Positions 17,863 to 25,113 of a stretch of DNA of 48,882 nucleotides are shown here, in pieces. Under the pieces are notes generated by a model that ran no database searches, was not told the DNA's origin, and worked only from the letters and a program-made list of their open reading frames with translations. Each line of letters opens with the position of its first letter. Position 1 is the stretch's first letter. The stretch is taken from assembly GCA_016932075.1 (NCBI GenBank), contig JAFGDP010000030.1:1-48882 (forward strand). The letters are read 5' to 3'. Made by a program: the position numbers and the translations under genes. This stretch comes from Chitinispirillaceae bacterium. GTDB lineage: Bacteria; Fibrobacterota; Chitinivibrionia; Chitinivibrionales; Chitinispirillaceae.

Positions 17863-18636
17863 ATGATGCAGCCACAACCGCACGTACCTTTTGGTGATAT
17901 CCGTCTGAACCGTTACCTGGCGCAATGCGGGCTCGGCGCGCGCAGAAAGTGCGACGAACTGATCCGAAGCGGACATGTTTTTATCAACGGAAAAAAAGTC
18001 ACGGAACTCGGTACAAAGGTTATGCCTGCCGACAGAATCGAATATCGGGGAAAGACGGTCACCCCGCTGGCGCGGCTTGAATACCTGGCCTATAACAAAC
18101 CGGCCGCGGTGATGGTGACAAAACGCGATCCCGAGGGCCGCATGACCGTGTATGAAAAACTCAGGAAAACCGGCAGGAACGCGGACCACCTGAATTATGT
18201 GGGCAGGCTCGACTATTTCTCGGAAGGCCTGCTGCTCATGACCAATGACGGCTCGCTCCTCCATGCCCTGACCCATCCCAGGTACCATATTAAAAAAACG
18301 TACCGCGTCCAGCTTGAACGTGCGCTCAGCGAGTCCGATGCGCAACAGCTTCTTGACGGAATCGTATCAGAGGGACAGACCCTGCACGCGGGCGGCGTCC
18401 GCGCGGTGCCGGGAGGACGTGATGAAACCTGGTACGAATTGGACCTGTACGAAGGCAAAAACCGGCAGATCCGCCGCATGCTGGGCGCGCTGCACTTTCG
18501 CATCATCAGGTTGATTCGGATCAGGTTTGCCTGTGTCAGGCTCGGCGACCTCGCTCCTGGTGCCTTCCGTGAACTCACGACGCGCGAAATCGCCGGCCTC
18601 AAGGCAGCGGGATTCAAGCCAAAGAGGGGCGCATGA
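17863..18636 (+). CDS. rRNA pseudouridine synthase (RsuA/RluB/RluF family)
   Basis: The 257-residue protein has an N-terminal S4 RNA-binding domain (IRLNRYLAQCGLGARRKCDE) and the catalytic motif GRLDYFSEGLLLMTNDG with Asp117. A C-terminal KNRQIRRML segment is typical of the RsuA/RluB branch. It isomerises a specific uridine in ribosomal RNA; the exact site (16S or 23S) cannot be chosen. It starts 3 bp after the DUF512 gene and overlaps the Gph gene by ATGA. Confidence 0.9.
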   Translation: MMQPQPHVPFGDIRLNRYLAQCGLGARRKCDELIRSGHVFINGKKVTELGTKVMPADRIEYRGKTVTPLARLEYLAYNKPAAVMVTKRDPEGRMTVYEKLRKTGRNADHLNYVGRLDYFSEGLLLMTNDGSLLHALTHPRYHIKKTYRVQLERALSESDAQQLLDGIVSEGQTLHAGGVRAVPGGRDETWYELDLYEGKNRQIRRMLGALHFRIIRLIRIRFACVRLGDLAPGAFRELTTREIAGLKAAGFKPKRGA

Positions 18637-19298
18637 AGGTCAGGGGCATTATTTTTGATCTCGACGGCACACTCATCGACACGCTTGAAGATATCGCGTT
18701 CAGCATGAATGCCGCGCTGGCCGCACTGGGCGCACCACCGCATCCGGTCGACAACTACCGCCGGTTTGTCGGGCAGGGACTCGAGGTGCTCGCCACCCTG
18801 GTGCTGCCCGCGGACAGGCGCGATAACGAGACAGTGCAACGGTGTGTTTCCTCCATGCGGGCGGTATATGGACGCCGCTGGGCGCATGCGACCAGACCGT
18901 ATCCGGGAATCATTGATATGCTTGACGAAGTGCGGCGACGCGCCATTTCAATGGCCGTGCTTTCAAACAAGGCTCATGATTTCACGGTAAAGATGGTGAC
19001 CCGGTTTTTCGGGTCCGAGCGGTTCCAGACAATCCTTGGCGGCGGGAAATTCCCATTCAAACCCGATCCTTCCGGCGCGCTCCATATCGCCGCCGTTATG
19101 GGTTGCGCACCCGCAGAGATGCTCTATGGCGGAGACAGTGACATCGATATGAAAACCGCATGCGCTGCCGGCATGTTCCCTCTCGGCGTAACGTGGGGAT
19201 TCAGATCGCGGCAGGAGCTGATCGACCATGGGGCACGGATCCTTATCGATGCACCCGATGAACTGATTGGTGCGCTTGACCGATTCCTGTTGTGCTGA
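18633..19298 (+). CDS. gph: HAD phosphatase, phosphoglycolate phosphatase-like
   Basis: The 221-residue HAD hydrolase has motif I FDLDGTLIDT (Asp9, Asp11), motif II LSNK, a Lys in FKPDPSGAL and motif III GGDSDIDMKTACAAG. A helical cap lies between motifs I and II. It resembles phosphoglycolate phosphatase, which clears 2-phosphoglycolate, but related enzymes act on other small phosphates. It is coupled by a 4-bp overlap to the pseudouridine synthase gene. Confidence 0.82.
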   Translation: MKVRGIIFDLDGTLIDTLEDIAFSMNAALAALGAPPHPVDNYRRFVGQGLEVLATLVLPADRRDNETVQRCVSSMRAVYGRRWAHATRPYPGIIDMLDEVRRRAISMAVLSNKAHDFTVKMVTRFFGSERFQTILGGGKFPFKPDPSGALHIAAVMGCAPAEMLYGGDSDIDMKTACAAGMFPLGVTWGFRSRQELIDHGARILIDAPDELIGALDRFLLC

Positions 19299-19356
19299 AA
19301 TTCTCGTTAGGGGACGTGCCAATAAGCTATTTTTTCTTTCAAACAGGAGGCGTTGT

Positions 19357-19593
19357 ATGGCATCGTTACGCACAAGAATTAAGCATTCGCTCACCAAATT
19401 CTTTGCGCAGCGCAAGGAATCTCACCCTGCTTACGAGGACCTGTTGCTGCAGGTAAAGGAGCCCGTGGTCTTCGACACCATCACTTTGGAAAGCATCATC
19501 AACCTCAGGGGCCAGAATCCTTTTCCCGAAGAGGAGGGGGAAATGAGTTTCATGAACAACACGCTGCGAGAACGCTCGCTCATCTCTCGCTGA
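19357..19593 (+). CDS. Small hypothetical protein
   Basis: A perfect AGGAGG (19345-19350) lies six bases before the ATG at 19357. The 78-residue product starts basic (MASLRTRIKHSLTKFFAQRK) and continues with an acidic half (NPFPEEEGEMSF). There is no signal peptide, membrane segment or recognised domain. It sits between gph and lgt, 9 bp before lgt, so it is likely translated in the same operon. The strong ribosome site supports a real gene; its role is unknown. Confidence 0.55.
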   Translation: MASLRTRIKHSLTKFFAQRKESHPAYEDLLLQVKEPVVFDTITLESIINLRGQNPFPEEEGEMSFMNNTLRERSLISR

Positions 19594-19602
19594 AAGGATT
19601 CC

Positions 19603-20469
19603 ATGCATCCCGTTCTTTTCAAGGTGTTCTCGTTTCCCATTCATTCTTACGGAGTCATGCTTGCGGCTTCGTTCCTTCTCGGTATCTGGGTGGCTTCTGT
19701 TCGAGCGAAAAGAGCCGGACTCAATCCGGGCGTCATCGCTGATGTGGGATTCTGGGTAATCCTTTCAGCCATTGTGGGTGCGCGGGCCTACTATGTGGTG
19801 CTCCATTTTGAAGAGTTCCAGGGAAATCTCCTTGCCATCGTCAACCCGTTCCAGGGAGGCACGATCGGCATAGGCGGCCTGGTCATGTACGGCGGTTTTA
19901 TCGGCGCGATCGTTGCCTCGATCATCTTCTTTGTCGTAAAAAAGCTGCCGTTTCTTCCTTACGCCGATGCATGCGCGCCTTCCATCGCGCTCGGGGTCAT
20001 GATCACCCGCATCGGCTGCTTTCTCAACGGCTGCTGTTACGGTTCCGCGACTTCCCACGGAGGCGTCAGTTTTCCCCTTGAAAGCGCTGCGGGTGTGTAT
20101 CAGCGTGATATCCATGCTGCCGGACTCTATCCGTCACAGCTGTATGAATCGGCCGGCGGTCTGCTCATGCTCTTCATCATACTGACAGCAGGGAGGATAA
20201 AGACGTTTCCCGGGTTCCAGTTTTTTCTTGCAGGTTTCCTCTACGCGGTGCTCCGTTTCATCGTTGATTTCACAAGGGTTTACGGGCCTGATGAACGACT
20301 CGGCTCCTTGAGCCACAACCAGATCGTGTGCATTGTCATGTTTGTCGTGTTCGGAGGACTGATGCTCAAGGGATTTCTTTTCAAAGACGAGGCGGCTGTA
20401 ACTCCTGCCGTTTCAGTCACAAACGACCATCATGCGTGCTCTGCCCCCGGCACTCAAAAGCTTCCTTAA
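19603..20469 (+). CDS. lgt: Prolipoprotein diacylglyceryl transferase
   Basis: The 288-residue protein has about seven membrane segments and the Lgt signature ITRIGCFLNGCCYG near residue 130, plus HSYGVMLAASF near the start and YPSQLYES. It transfers diacylglycerol from phosphatidylglycerol to the lipobox cysteine of prolipoproteins. This agrees with the many lipoprotein signals in the window. Its last 38 bp overlap the start of the comF-like gene. Confidence 0.95.
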   Translation: MHPVLFKVFSFPIHSYGVMLAASFLLGIWVASVRAKRAGLNPGVIADVGFWVILSAIVGARAYYVVLHFEEFQGNLLAIVNPFQGGTIGIGGLVMYGGFIGAIVASIIFFVVKKLPFLPYADACAPSIALGVMITRIGCFLNGCCYGSATSHGGVSFPLESAAGVYQRDIHAAGLYPSQLYESAGGLLMLFIILTAGRIKTFPGFQFFLAGFLYAVLRFIVDFTRVYGPDERLGSLSHNQIVCIVMFVVFGGLMLKGFLFKDEAAVTPAVSVTNDHHACSAPGTQKLP

Positions 20470-21178
20470 GCAGCTGCCCGAAAGGACGGCAGACTACTTT
20501 TTCCCGCCGCTCTGCCTCCTGTGTGATACGCCACGCCATAAAAAAGATCCATGGCTCTGTGAAACATGTACAAACGAACTGCGCGAAAACCACTTTCAAC
20601 GCGATGCCTGCCCGGCGTGTGCAATGAACCGTACGCGGGGCGATTGTGCCTGCGCCAAGGGATGGGATCAGCCGTTTGAAAGCATCCTTTCCCTGCTTGA
20701 CTACGATTCCACGGTGCAGGCATGCATGCATCAGATAAAATACAAAGGCAAAAAACGGTTCGCCCGCCACCTCGGGAAGATTTTGGCGGAGCTTCTGCCT
20801 GACAATTTTTTTAGCGGGATCGACGGCCTTGTCCCTCTTCCCCTTCATGCATCGCGACAGCATAAGAGGGGATACAATCAGTCCTGCCTGCTGTCCCGTG
20901 GAATACTGCGGAATTATCCCGGAGTGCCGCTTCTTGAAAAACCGCTTGTAAGGACACGAAACACGGCAACCCAGACCGCGCTCGATCGCGGAGCGCGGCA
21001 GCACAACATGAAAGGAGCGTTCGCGGTCTTTCCCGATCAACGTGCACTCATTGCCGGAAAGCGACTCGTGCTGCTCGATGACGTGGTCACAACAGGCGCC
21101 TCCACCGGGGCCGCTGCAAAAGCGCTCCTTGATGCCGGATGCAATGCGGTGAAGGTGCTGGCAATCGCTCGAGATTGA
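20432..21178 (+). CDS. comF: ComF-family phosphoribosyltransferase-like protein
   Basis: The 248-residue protein carries paired zinc-type motifs in its N-terminal part (CLLCDTP, CETC, CPAC, CACAKGW). The PRPP-binding loop VLLDDVVTTGAST lies near the C-terminus, the layout of ComF/GntX. ComF family members support DNA uptake in competent bacteria; elsewhere the role is unclear. The start overlaps lgt by 38 bp, so translation is likely coupled, although a later start cannot be excluded. Confidence 0.88.
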   Translation: MRALPPALKSFLKQLPERTADYFFPPLCLLCDTPRHKKDPWLCETCTNELRENHFQRDACPACAMNRTRGDCACAKGWDQPFESILSLLDYDSTVQACMHQIKYKGKKRFARHLGKILAELLPDNFFSGIDGLVPLPLHASRQHKRGYNQSCLLSRGILRNYPGVPLLEKPLVRTRNTATQTALDRGARQHNMKGAFAVFPDQRALIAGKRLVLLDDVVTTGASTGAAAKALLDAGCNAVKVLAIARD

Positions 21179-21248
21179 GCACGGCGCATGGCATGCCATT
21201 GACGACCCGACGTATATTGGTGAGGAGCGCAAAAAAAGGGGGGCTGCC

Positions 21249-22559
21249 ATGACGATGCGCTTATTTTTCATTTCAGGCCTGTTCATTTTTCTTACCTGTC
21301 CGTTTCTGTGGCTTTTCTGCAACCACACAACAAAACCGGTTGATTATCCCTACGATGCAATCGACAGTGCGTTGATCACCACGGTGCCGCTGTCCACAGC
21401 CACGTCCCTTTCCATCCGGCAGGCTTCGGTCCCTCGCTACGGAACCTTGCCGCAGATCAGCGTGTGCGCCAACAGCGACAACAGCTTTGACGTGGCTGTC
21501 TATATCGCCTCCACCCAGAGCCCGCTTGTCGTCCAATTCGACGCAGGAGGAAGCAAATCCGGCGAGATCATTCCCTCCTCCATCACCGGTGCCAGAGGGC
21601 TTCTGGGTATGGCAAAAATCCCCGGCGACGGCAGCTTTGTGCTGGGCTGGTCAAAGGATAATTCATACGGCGACCGGGCGTTCGAATACTGGATCACGCG
21701 CTTTGACGCAAGCGGCGCCGAGATCTTTTCAACACGCCTGTTCGGCGATTCAAGCGCTGCGCTGATGTGGTCGCAGGGCGAGCCGGGCGCCGCCTCCACC
21801 GGCAGAATCGTGTACAACGCAACGACCCAAAAAATTGGCTATTATTGCGGTCACACGAAACGATGGGACGACAATGTCCGGCACCAGGGCGGATATATCG
21901 GGTTCATGAACCTTGACGGCTCCTATTATGTGGCGAACGACTGGTTTTACAGCCATAACTTTGACCAGCGGCTGATCGTGGTTGACAGCGTCTACTACGC
22001 CCTGGCCCACGGCGATGCGTACCCGCGCGCGCTCGGATTCAGCGCCTGGAACGATGTGCCGCCGCGCGGCAGAAGACTTGTCAATAAGGAATATTACGCC
22101 ATCGCCGGAGCATCGGGCGACAACACGACCAACACCCAGACCGGCGGCATTGTTCCGCTGCCAGGCGGCGGTTTTGGCGTGGTCTTTTCAAGTTCGATCA
22201 GCCGCTCCGGCTACGACGTCTGCTTCATGAAGATCGGCGCAGATGGCGGCGTTCTTGCCACGTGGTGGCTCACCAGCTACCCGGCAGCCACGAACGCGCT
22301 TTCCCCGAAAATCGCCTCGTACGGCGACCATGTTCTGATCATGTGGGAGGAGGTGACCAGCGCCGTTGCCCTGATCAAAACGATCATTTTCGATCCGGAC
22401 GGAAGGATCCTTTCGCCGACCGGAACCATCCGGAACGTCAGGCTCTCGCCCTGGTATGACCTTGTTTCCCTGCCGAACAGAGACGTTATCTGGGCTGTCC
22501 CGACTGGAGACGGTGACCGTCTTTCAATCTGCAGGATCAAGGGGCCTTCCGCACTATAG
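21249..22559 (+). CDS. Exported hypothetical protein, possibly lipoprotein
   Basis: This 436-residue protein starts with a hydrophobic signal (MTMRLFFISGLFIFLTCPF) ending in LWLFCNHTT. The Cys could be a lipid-attachment site, although Phe at the -1 position is atypical. The mature part has repeated strand-turn units (for example GDGSFVLGWSKDNSYGD, LPGGGFGVVFSSSI, LSPWYDLVSLPNRDVIWAV) suggesting a beta-propeller. No enzymatic motif is evident. A G-rich ribosome site lies six bases before the ATG. It is the last protein gene before tRNA-Ser and the island. Confidence 0.6.
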   Translation: MTMRLFFISGLFIFLTCPFLWLFCNHTTKPVDYPYDAIDSALITTVPLSTATSLSIRQASVPRYGTLPQISVCANSDNSFDVAVYIASTQSPLVVQFDAGGSKSGEIIPSSITGARGLLGMAKIPGDGSFVLGWSKDNSYGDRAFEYWITRFDASGAEIFSTRLFGDSSAALMWSQGEPGAASTGRIVYNATTQKIGYYCGHTKRWDDNVRHQGGYIGFMNLDGSYYVANDWFYSHNFDQRLIVVDSVYYALAHGDAYPRALGFSAWNDVPPRGRRLVNKEYYAIAGASGDNTTNTQTGGIVPLPGGGFGVVFSSSISRSGYDVCFMKIGADGGVLATWWLTSYPAATNALSPKIASYGDHVLIMWEEVTSAVALIKTIIFDPDGRILSPTGTIRNVRLSPWYDLVSLPNRDVIWAVPTGDGDRLSICRIKGPSAL

Positions 22560-22598
22560 TTGCCCGCAGACCCCCTATAAGGTATTTTTTACATCCAC

Positions 22599-22683
22599 GG
22601 AGGATTAGGATAATGGTAATCCGACGGTCTTGAAAACCGTTGCCCGTAAGGGCTTGGGGGTTCGAGTCCCTCATCCTCCGCCA
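22599..22683 (+). tRNA. tRNA-Ser (UGA)
   Basis: The sequence folds as a class II tRNA of 85 bases: acceptor GGAGGAT/ATCCTCC, anticodon stem ACGGT/ACCGT around CTTGAAA (anticodon TGA), a long variable arm GCCC-GTAA-GGGC and an encoded CCA. A strong terminator follows. It marks the left border of the accessory region. Confidence 0.95.
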
Positions 22684-22691
22684 CTGGATTT

Positions 22692-22729
22692 AAAGGGGCT
22701 CCCTTCCATTGAGAAAGGGAGCCCCTTTT
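22692..22729 (+). terminator. Rho-independent terminator of tRNA-Ser
   Basis: AAAGGGGCTCCCTT pairs with AAGGGAGCCCCTTT across a short loop, followed by T residues. It lies 9 bp after the CCA end of tRNA-Ser. Confidence 0.9.
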
Positions 22730-22742
22730 GTGTATAATCCCC

Positions 22743-22898
22743 CGTCCTATGGAAAAAACATATCCATCATGCGGCCCTCCGGAAATAGTGATGATGCAGC
22801 CCGGATAGTATGGGAATTTTCAGAATCTCTCCCTTTTCTTCCGGACAATACCCGGTCGGACTTTGTTGTTCAAGACCCTGATGCGGACGCAGGGAATT
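22743..22898. repeat. 156-bp direct repeat, copy 1 (IS end)
   Basis: This segment matches 24873-25028 over 156 bp with four single-base differences, all transitions, and no gaps. It begins with the IS terminal inverted repeat (22743-22767) and runs through the last 42 or so codons of a leftward transposase. The two copies are in the same orientation, about 2.1 kb apart, and bracket the AbiE toxin-antitoxin genes. Confidence 0.92.
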
Positions 22899-23072
22899 AT
22901 AATAATGAATATAATCAGCCAAGACAGTTTTCAGCTGGTTCCTGCTAAGAATGATATAATGATCAAGCGCTTCCCTTCTCGCTGATCCGACGAATCGTTC
23001 CGCTATTGAATTCATATTAGGCGCTTGTACTGAAGTTGCTATTCCCTTCATCATATAATCGGTGTACCGCAA
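22767..23072 (-). pseudogene. Transposase C-terminal fragment (rve DDE family)
   Basis: The last ~100 residues of an integrase-core transposase remain: APNMNSIAERFVGSARREA with the final catalytic Glu of DDE, then YYNSLRPHQGLEQQSP and a stop. IS3/IS481-type rve transposases have this C-terminal arrangement. The N-terminal zinc/HTH region and the first two catalytic Asp are missing, so it is inactive. The first few residues before SVQAPNMNS look abnormal, consistent with a deletion joint close to 23050-23100. Confidence 0.85.
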
Positions 23073-23396
23073 ATTGAATTGAATCGCATTATCATGTATT
23101 TAGATAAACGGCCCGCTTCAACTCCTCCGATAATTCTATCAGCTGCTGCCGCACGAATTCCCTTGCCGGATTCTCAGCGATCGCAAATTGAACGATTTCC
23201 TTTGTTCCTTTATACTTAATAGATAATTGGTTCGATCTGTTTATTAAAGACCTGAAAATACTTCTCTTAAGCTAGACAGAGTTTTTGTATTTAAGGAAAG
23301 AAAATACCAACCAACATGAAATTTTCTTTTATAGAAATAGTTTTTCCGTCGAATTGGCCTGACGTATATTTCCTAAAATAATTTTAGGAAGCATAC
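23073..23396. other. Gene-poor AT-rich gap before abiEi
   Basis: No intact gene is seen in these 324 bp. On the minus strand, about 23094-23250 encodes an open stretch without a good start that includes KGTKEIVQFAIAENPARE and ends in RAVYLNT before a stop. I do not recognise it and it may be a gene remnant. The rightmost 60 bp should hold the abiEi promoter; AT-rich sequence is present but I cannot place -35 and -10 boxes with confidence. AATTTTAGGAAG supplies the ribosome site for abiEi. Confidence 0.4.
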
Positions 23397-24008
23397 ATGA
23401 AAAATGCGTCTAAAACAGCAGAAGAACGTCTTTTCCAAATCGCCTCGGAGCAACAAGGCTATTTTTCTACCGCTCAGGCAATTGAAGCCGGCTTTCAAGA
23501 TGCTACGCATTCTTATCATGTGAAGAAAGGTAATTGGATTCGCGAGTGGCGCGGTATCTATCGAATCTCCCGGTATCCTCAAACCGATGAAGGGCATTAT
23601 GCGCTTTGGTCACTCTGGTCGAGAAATCGACAGGGCGTACGGCAGGGAATTTATTCACACCAGACCGCACTTTCTCTTTTTGATCTTTCCGATATTATGC
23701 CAGAAAAGCTCCATATGACGGTTCATCCCTCTTTCAGGAGGCACAGTGAAATTCCGGGTGTGCTGGTCCTTCATCGCGGTACTATCACTCATCAGGAGGT
23801 TGAAGAGAGGGAAGGATACGGTGTAACGAGACCGGCGCGTGCGATTGTCGATCTGATCGTTGAAGAATCTGTTTCAGCCGACATCGTTCGGCAGGCATTC
23901 AAGGAGTCGAAACAGCGGGGTCTGCTGCGAGATACAGACTTTCAACGTTACCTATGCGATACGGAAATCGGTCGAAGAATCCGAGACACCCTCGGGAAAA
24001 TCGTCTGA
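23397..24008 (+). CDS. abiEi: AbiEi-type antitoxin (type IV TA)
   Basis: The 203-residue protein has an N-terminal winged-helix AbiEi antitoxin domain (GYFSTAQAIEAGF followed by WIREWRGIYRISRYP). The family's central region (GIYSHQTALSLFDLSD, MTVHPSFRR) and C-terminal region (VTRPARAIVDLIVEE) follow. AbiEi proteins bind their own promoter and neutralise the AbiEii nucleotidyltransferase. The stop overlaps the start of the toxin gene (TGATG), the usual coupled arrangement. The pair sits between two IS remnants, so it is probably recently mobilised cargo. Confidence 0.9.
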   Translation: MKNASKTAEERLFQIASEQQGYFSTAQAIEAGFQDATHSYHVKKGNWIREWRGIYRISRYPQTDEGHYALWSLWSRNRQGVRQGIYSHQTALSLFDLSDIMPEKLHMTVHPSFRRHSEIPGVLVLHRGTITHQEVEEREGYGVTRPARAIVDLIVEESVSADIVRQAFKESKQRGLLRDTDFQRYLCDTEIGRRIRDTLGKIV

Positions 24009-24865
24009 TGGAACGGAAAAAGTACGCATCCCCGGCTGCGATGCGCATCGCGCTCGAAGATCGGCTGAACCGGACTGCTCGGGAAAACAATCAAGACATA
24101 GCGCGGCTTCGACGGCAAGTTGCTTTTGACAGGCTTCTCGCCAGAATATTCTCAAGTCCGCTATCAAATCGCATGGCACTGAAAGGAGGGTACGCGATCG
24201 AACTTCGATTGCAAAAGGCGCGGACGACCAAGGATATTGACATGTGCATCGACGATAGGAACAGAACCATTGCTTCCTATGATGCATACTTGCTGGAGAC
24301 AATCAGAGAGGCCGCAGCAATCGAGCTTGGCGATTTCTTCGAATATGCTATCGGAGATTCGATTCTCGATCTTGAAAACGCCCCCTATGGCGGGCGTCGA
24401 TTTCCCGTTGAATGCCGCATGGCCGGACGGCGGTTCGCTCATTTCCACATGGATATCGCCGTAGGGGATGTTTGGATCGATACGCATGAGGAGCTACCGG
24501 GAAAACAGTGGTTCGAATTCGCCGGAATATCAGCGCCGAACATTCCGGCAATAAGTCCGGAGCAGCAATTCGCCGAAAAAATTCATTCATATTCGTTGCC
24601 ACGACAAACTCCTAATTCACGAACCAAGGACCTTGTTGATATGGTGCTGCTGATCGAACAATGCGATCTTGATTCCAAACAGCTTTACGATGCTGTTGTG
24701 AAGACTTTTAAGCGCAGAAAAACCCACGAGCTTCCGGTTGAATTGGAGGATCCTCCAAAATCATGGCAAACTCGTTTTGAAAAATTAGCGGAAGAGGTCG
24801 GAATGCATGACGATCTCGACTCTGCAATCAGTAAAGTCCGGCAATTGTATAAAGCGATTTTTTAA
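24008..24865 (+). CDS. abiEii: AbiEii/AbiGii-family nucleotidyltransferase toxin
   Basis: The ATG at 24008 overlaps the antitoxin stop and gives 285 residues. The nucleotidyltransferase motif is present: KGGYAIELR (residues 59-67) followed by TTKDIDMCID with Asp76 and Asp78. Downstream lies the conserved AEKIHSYSLPRQTPNSRTKDLVDM segment region (residues about 194-215). Known members (AbiEii, MenT) block growth by transferring nucleotides, for example onto tRNA acceptor ends, and protect against phage. The protein looks complete, so the pair is probably functional. Confidence 0.9.
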   Translation: MERKKYASPAAMRIALEDRLNRTARENNQDIARLRRQVAFDRLLARIFSSPLSNRMALKGGYAIELRLQKARTTKDIDMCIDDRNRTIASYDAYLLETIREAAAIELGDFFEYAIGDSILDLENAPYGGRRFPVECRMAGRRFAHFHMDIAVGDVWIDTHEELPGKQWFEFAGISAPNIPAISPEQQFAEKIHSYSLPRQTPNSRTKDLVDMVLLIEQCDLDSKQLYDAVVKTFKRRKTHELPVELEDPPKSWQTRFEKLAEEVGMHDDLDSAISKVRQLYKAIF

Positions 24866-24872
24866 AATACAG

Positions 24873-25028
24873 CGTCCTATGGAAAAAACATATCCATCAT
24901 GCGGCCCTCCGGAAATAGTGATGATGCAACCCGGATAGTATGGGAATTTTTAGAATTTCTCCCTTCTCTTCCGGACAATACCCGGTCGGACTTTGTTGTT
25001 CAAGACCCTGATGCGGACGCAGGGAATT
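24873..25028. repeat. 156-bp direct repeat, copy 2 (IS end)
   Basis: This is the second copy of 22743-22898, with four transitions among 156 bp. Because the two copies are direct, recombination between them would delete the AbiE pair cleanly. Confidence 0.92.
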
Positions 25029-25099
25029 CTATTGATGGTGGGGGGCATGCGAATAAAACAGATGCTTTCTCTCTATGGATAAATTTTTTCCATAGGAGG
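24873..25099. mobile_element. Internally deleted IS (MITE-like) with 25-bp terminal inverted repeats
   Basis: The left terminus at 24873-24897 and the right terminus at 25075-25099 are inverted repeats matching at 22 of 25 positions, with a perfect core TCCTATGGAAAAAA. Between them is only the 3' end of the transposase (leftward, about 42 codons, reading frame intact) plus about 45 bp of unrelated sequence. The 227-bp unit is therefore a non-autonomous derivative of the IS whose end also lies at 22743. No clear target-site duplication is visible. Its right end contributes AGGAGG just upstream of the toxin gene at 25114. Confidence 0.85.
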
Positions 25100-25113
25100 G
25101 GTGATTCTTTTGC

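Noticed and set aside
23094..23250. Short minus-strand frame ending RAVYLNT
   Set aside because: It stays open about 50 codons but lacks a start codon and any recognisable family; kept only as a note in the gap entry.
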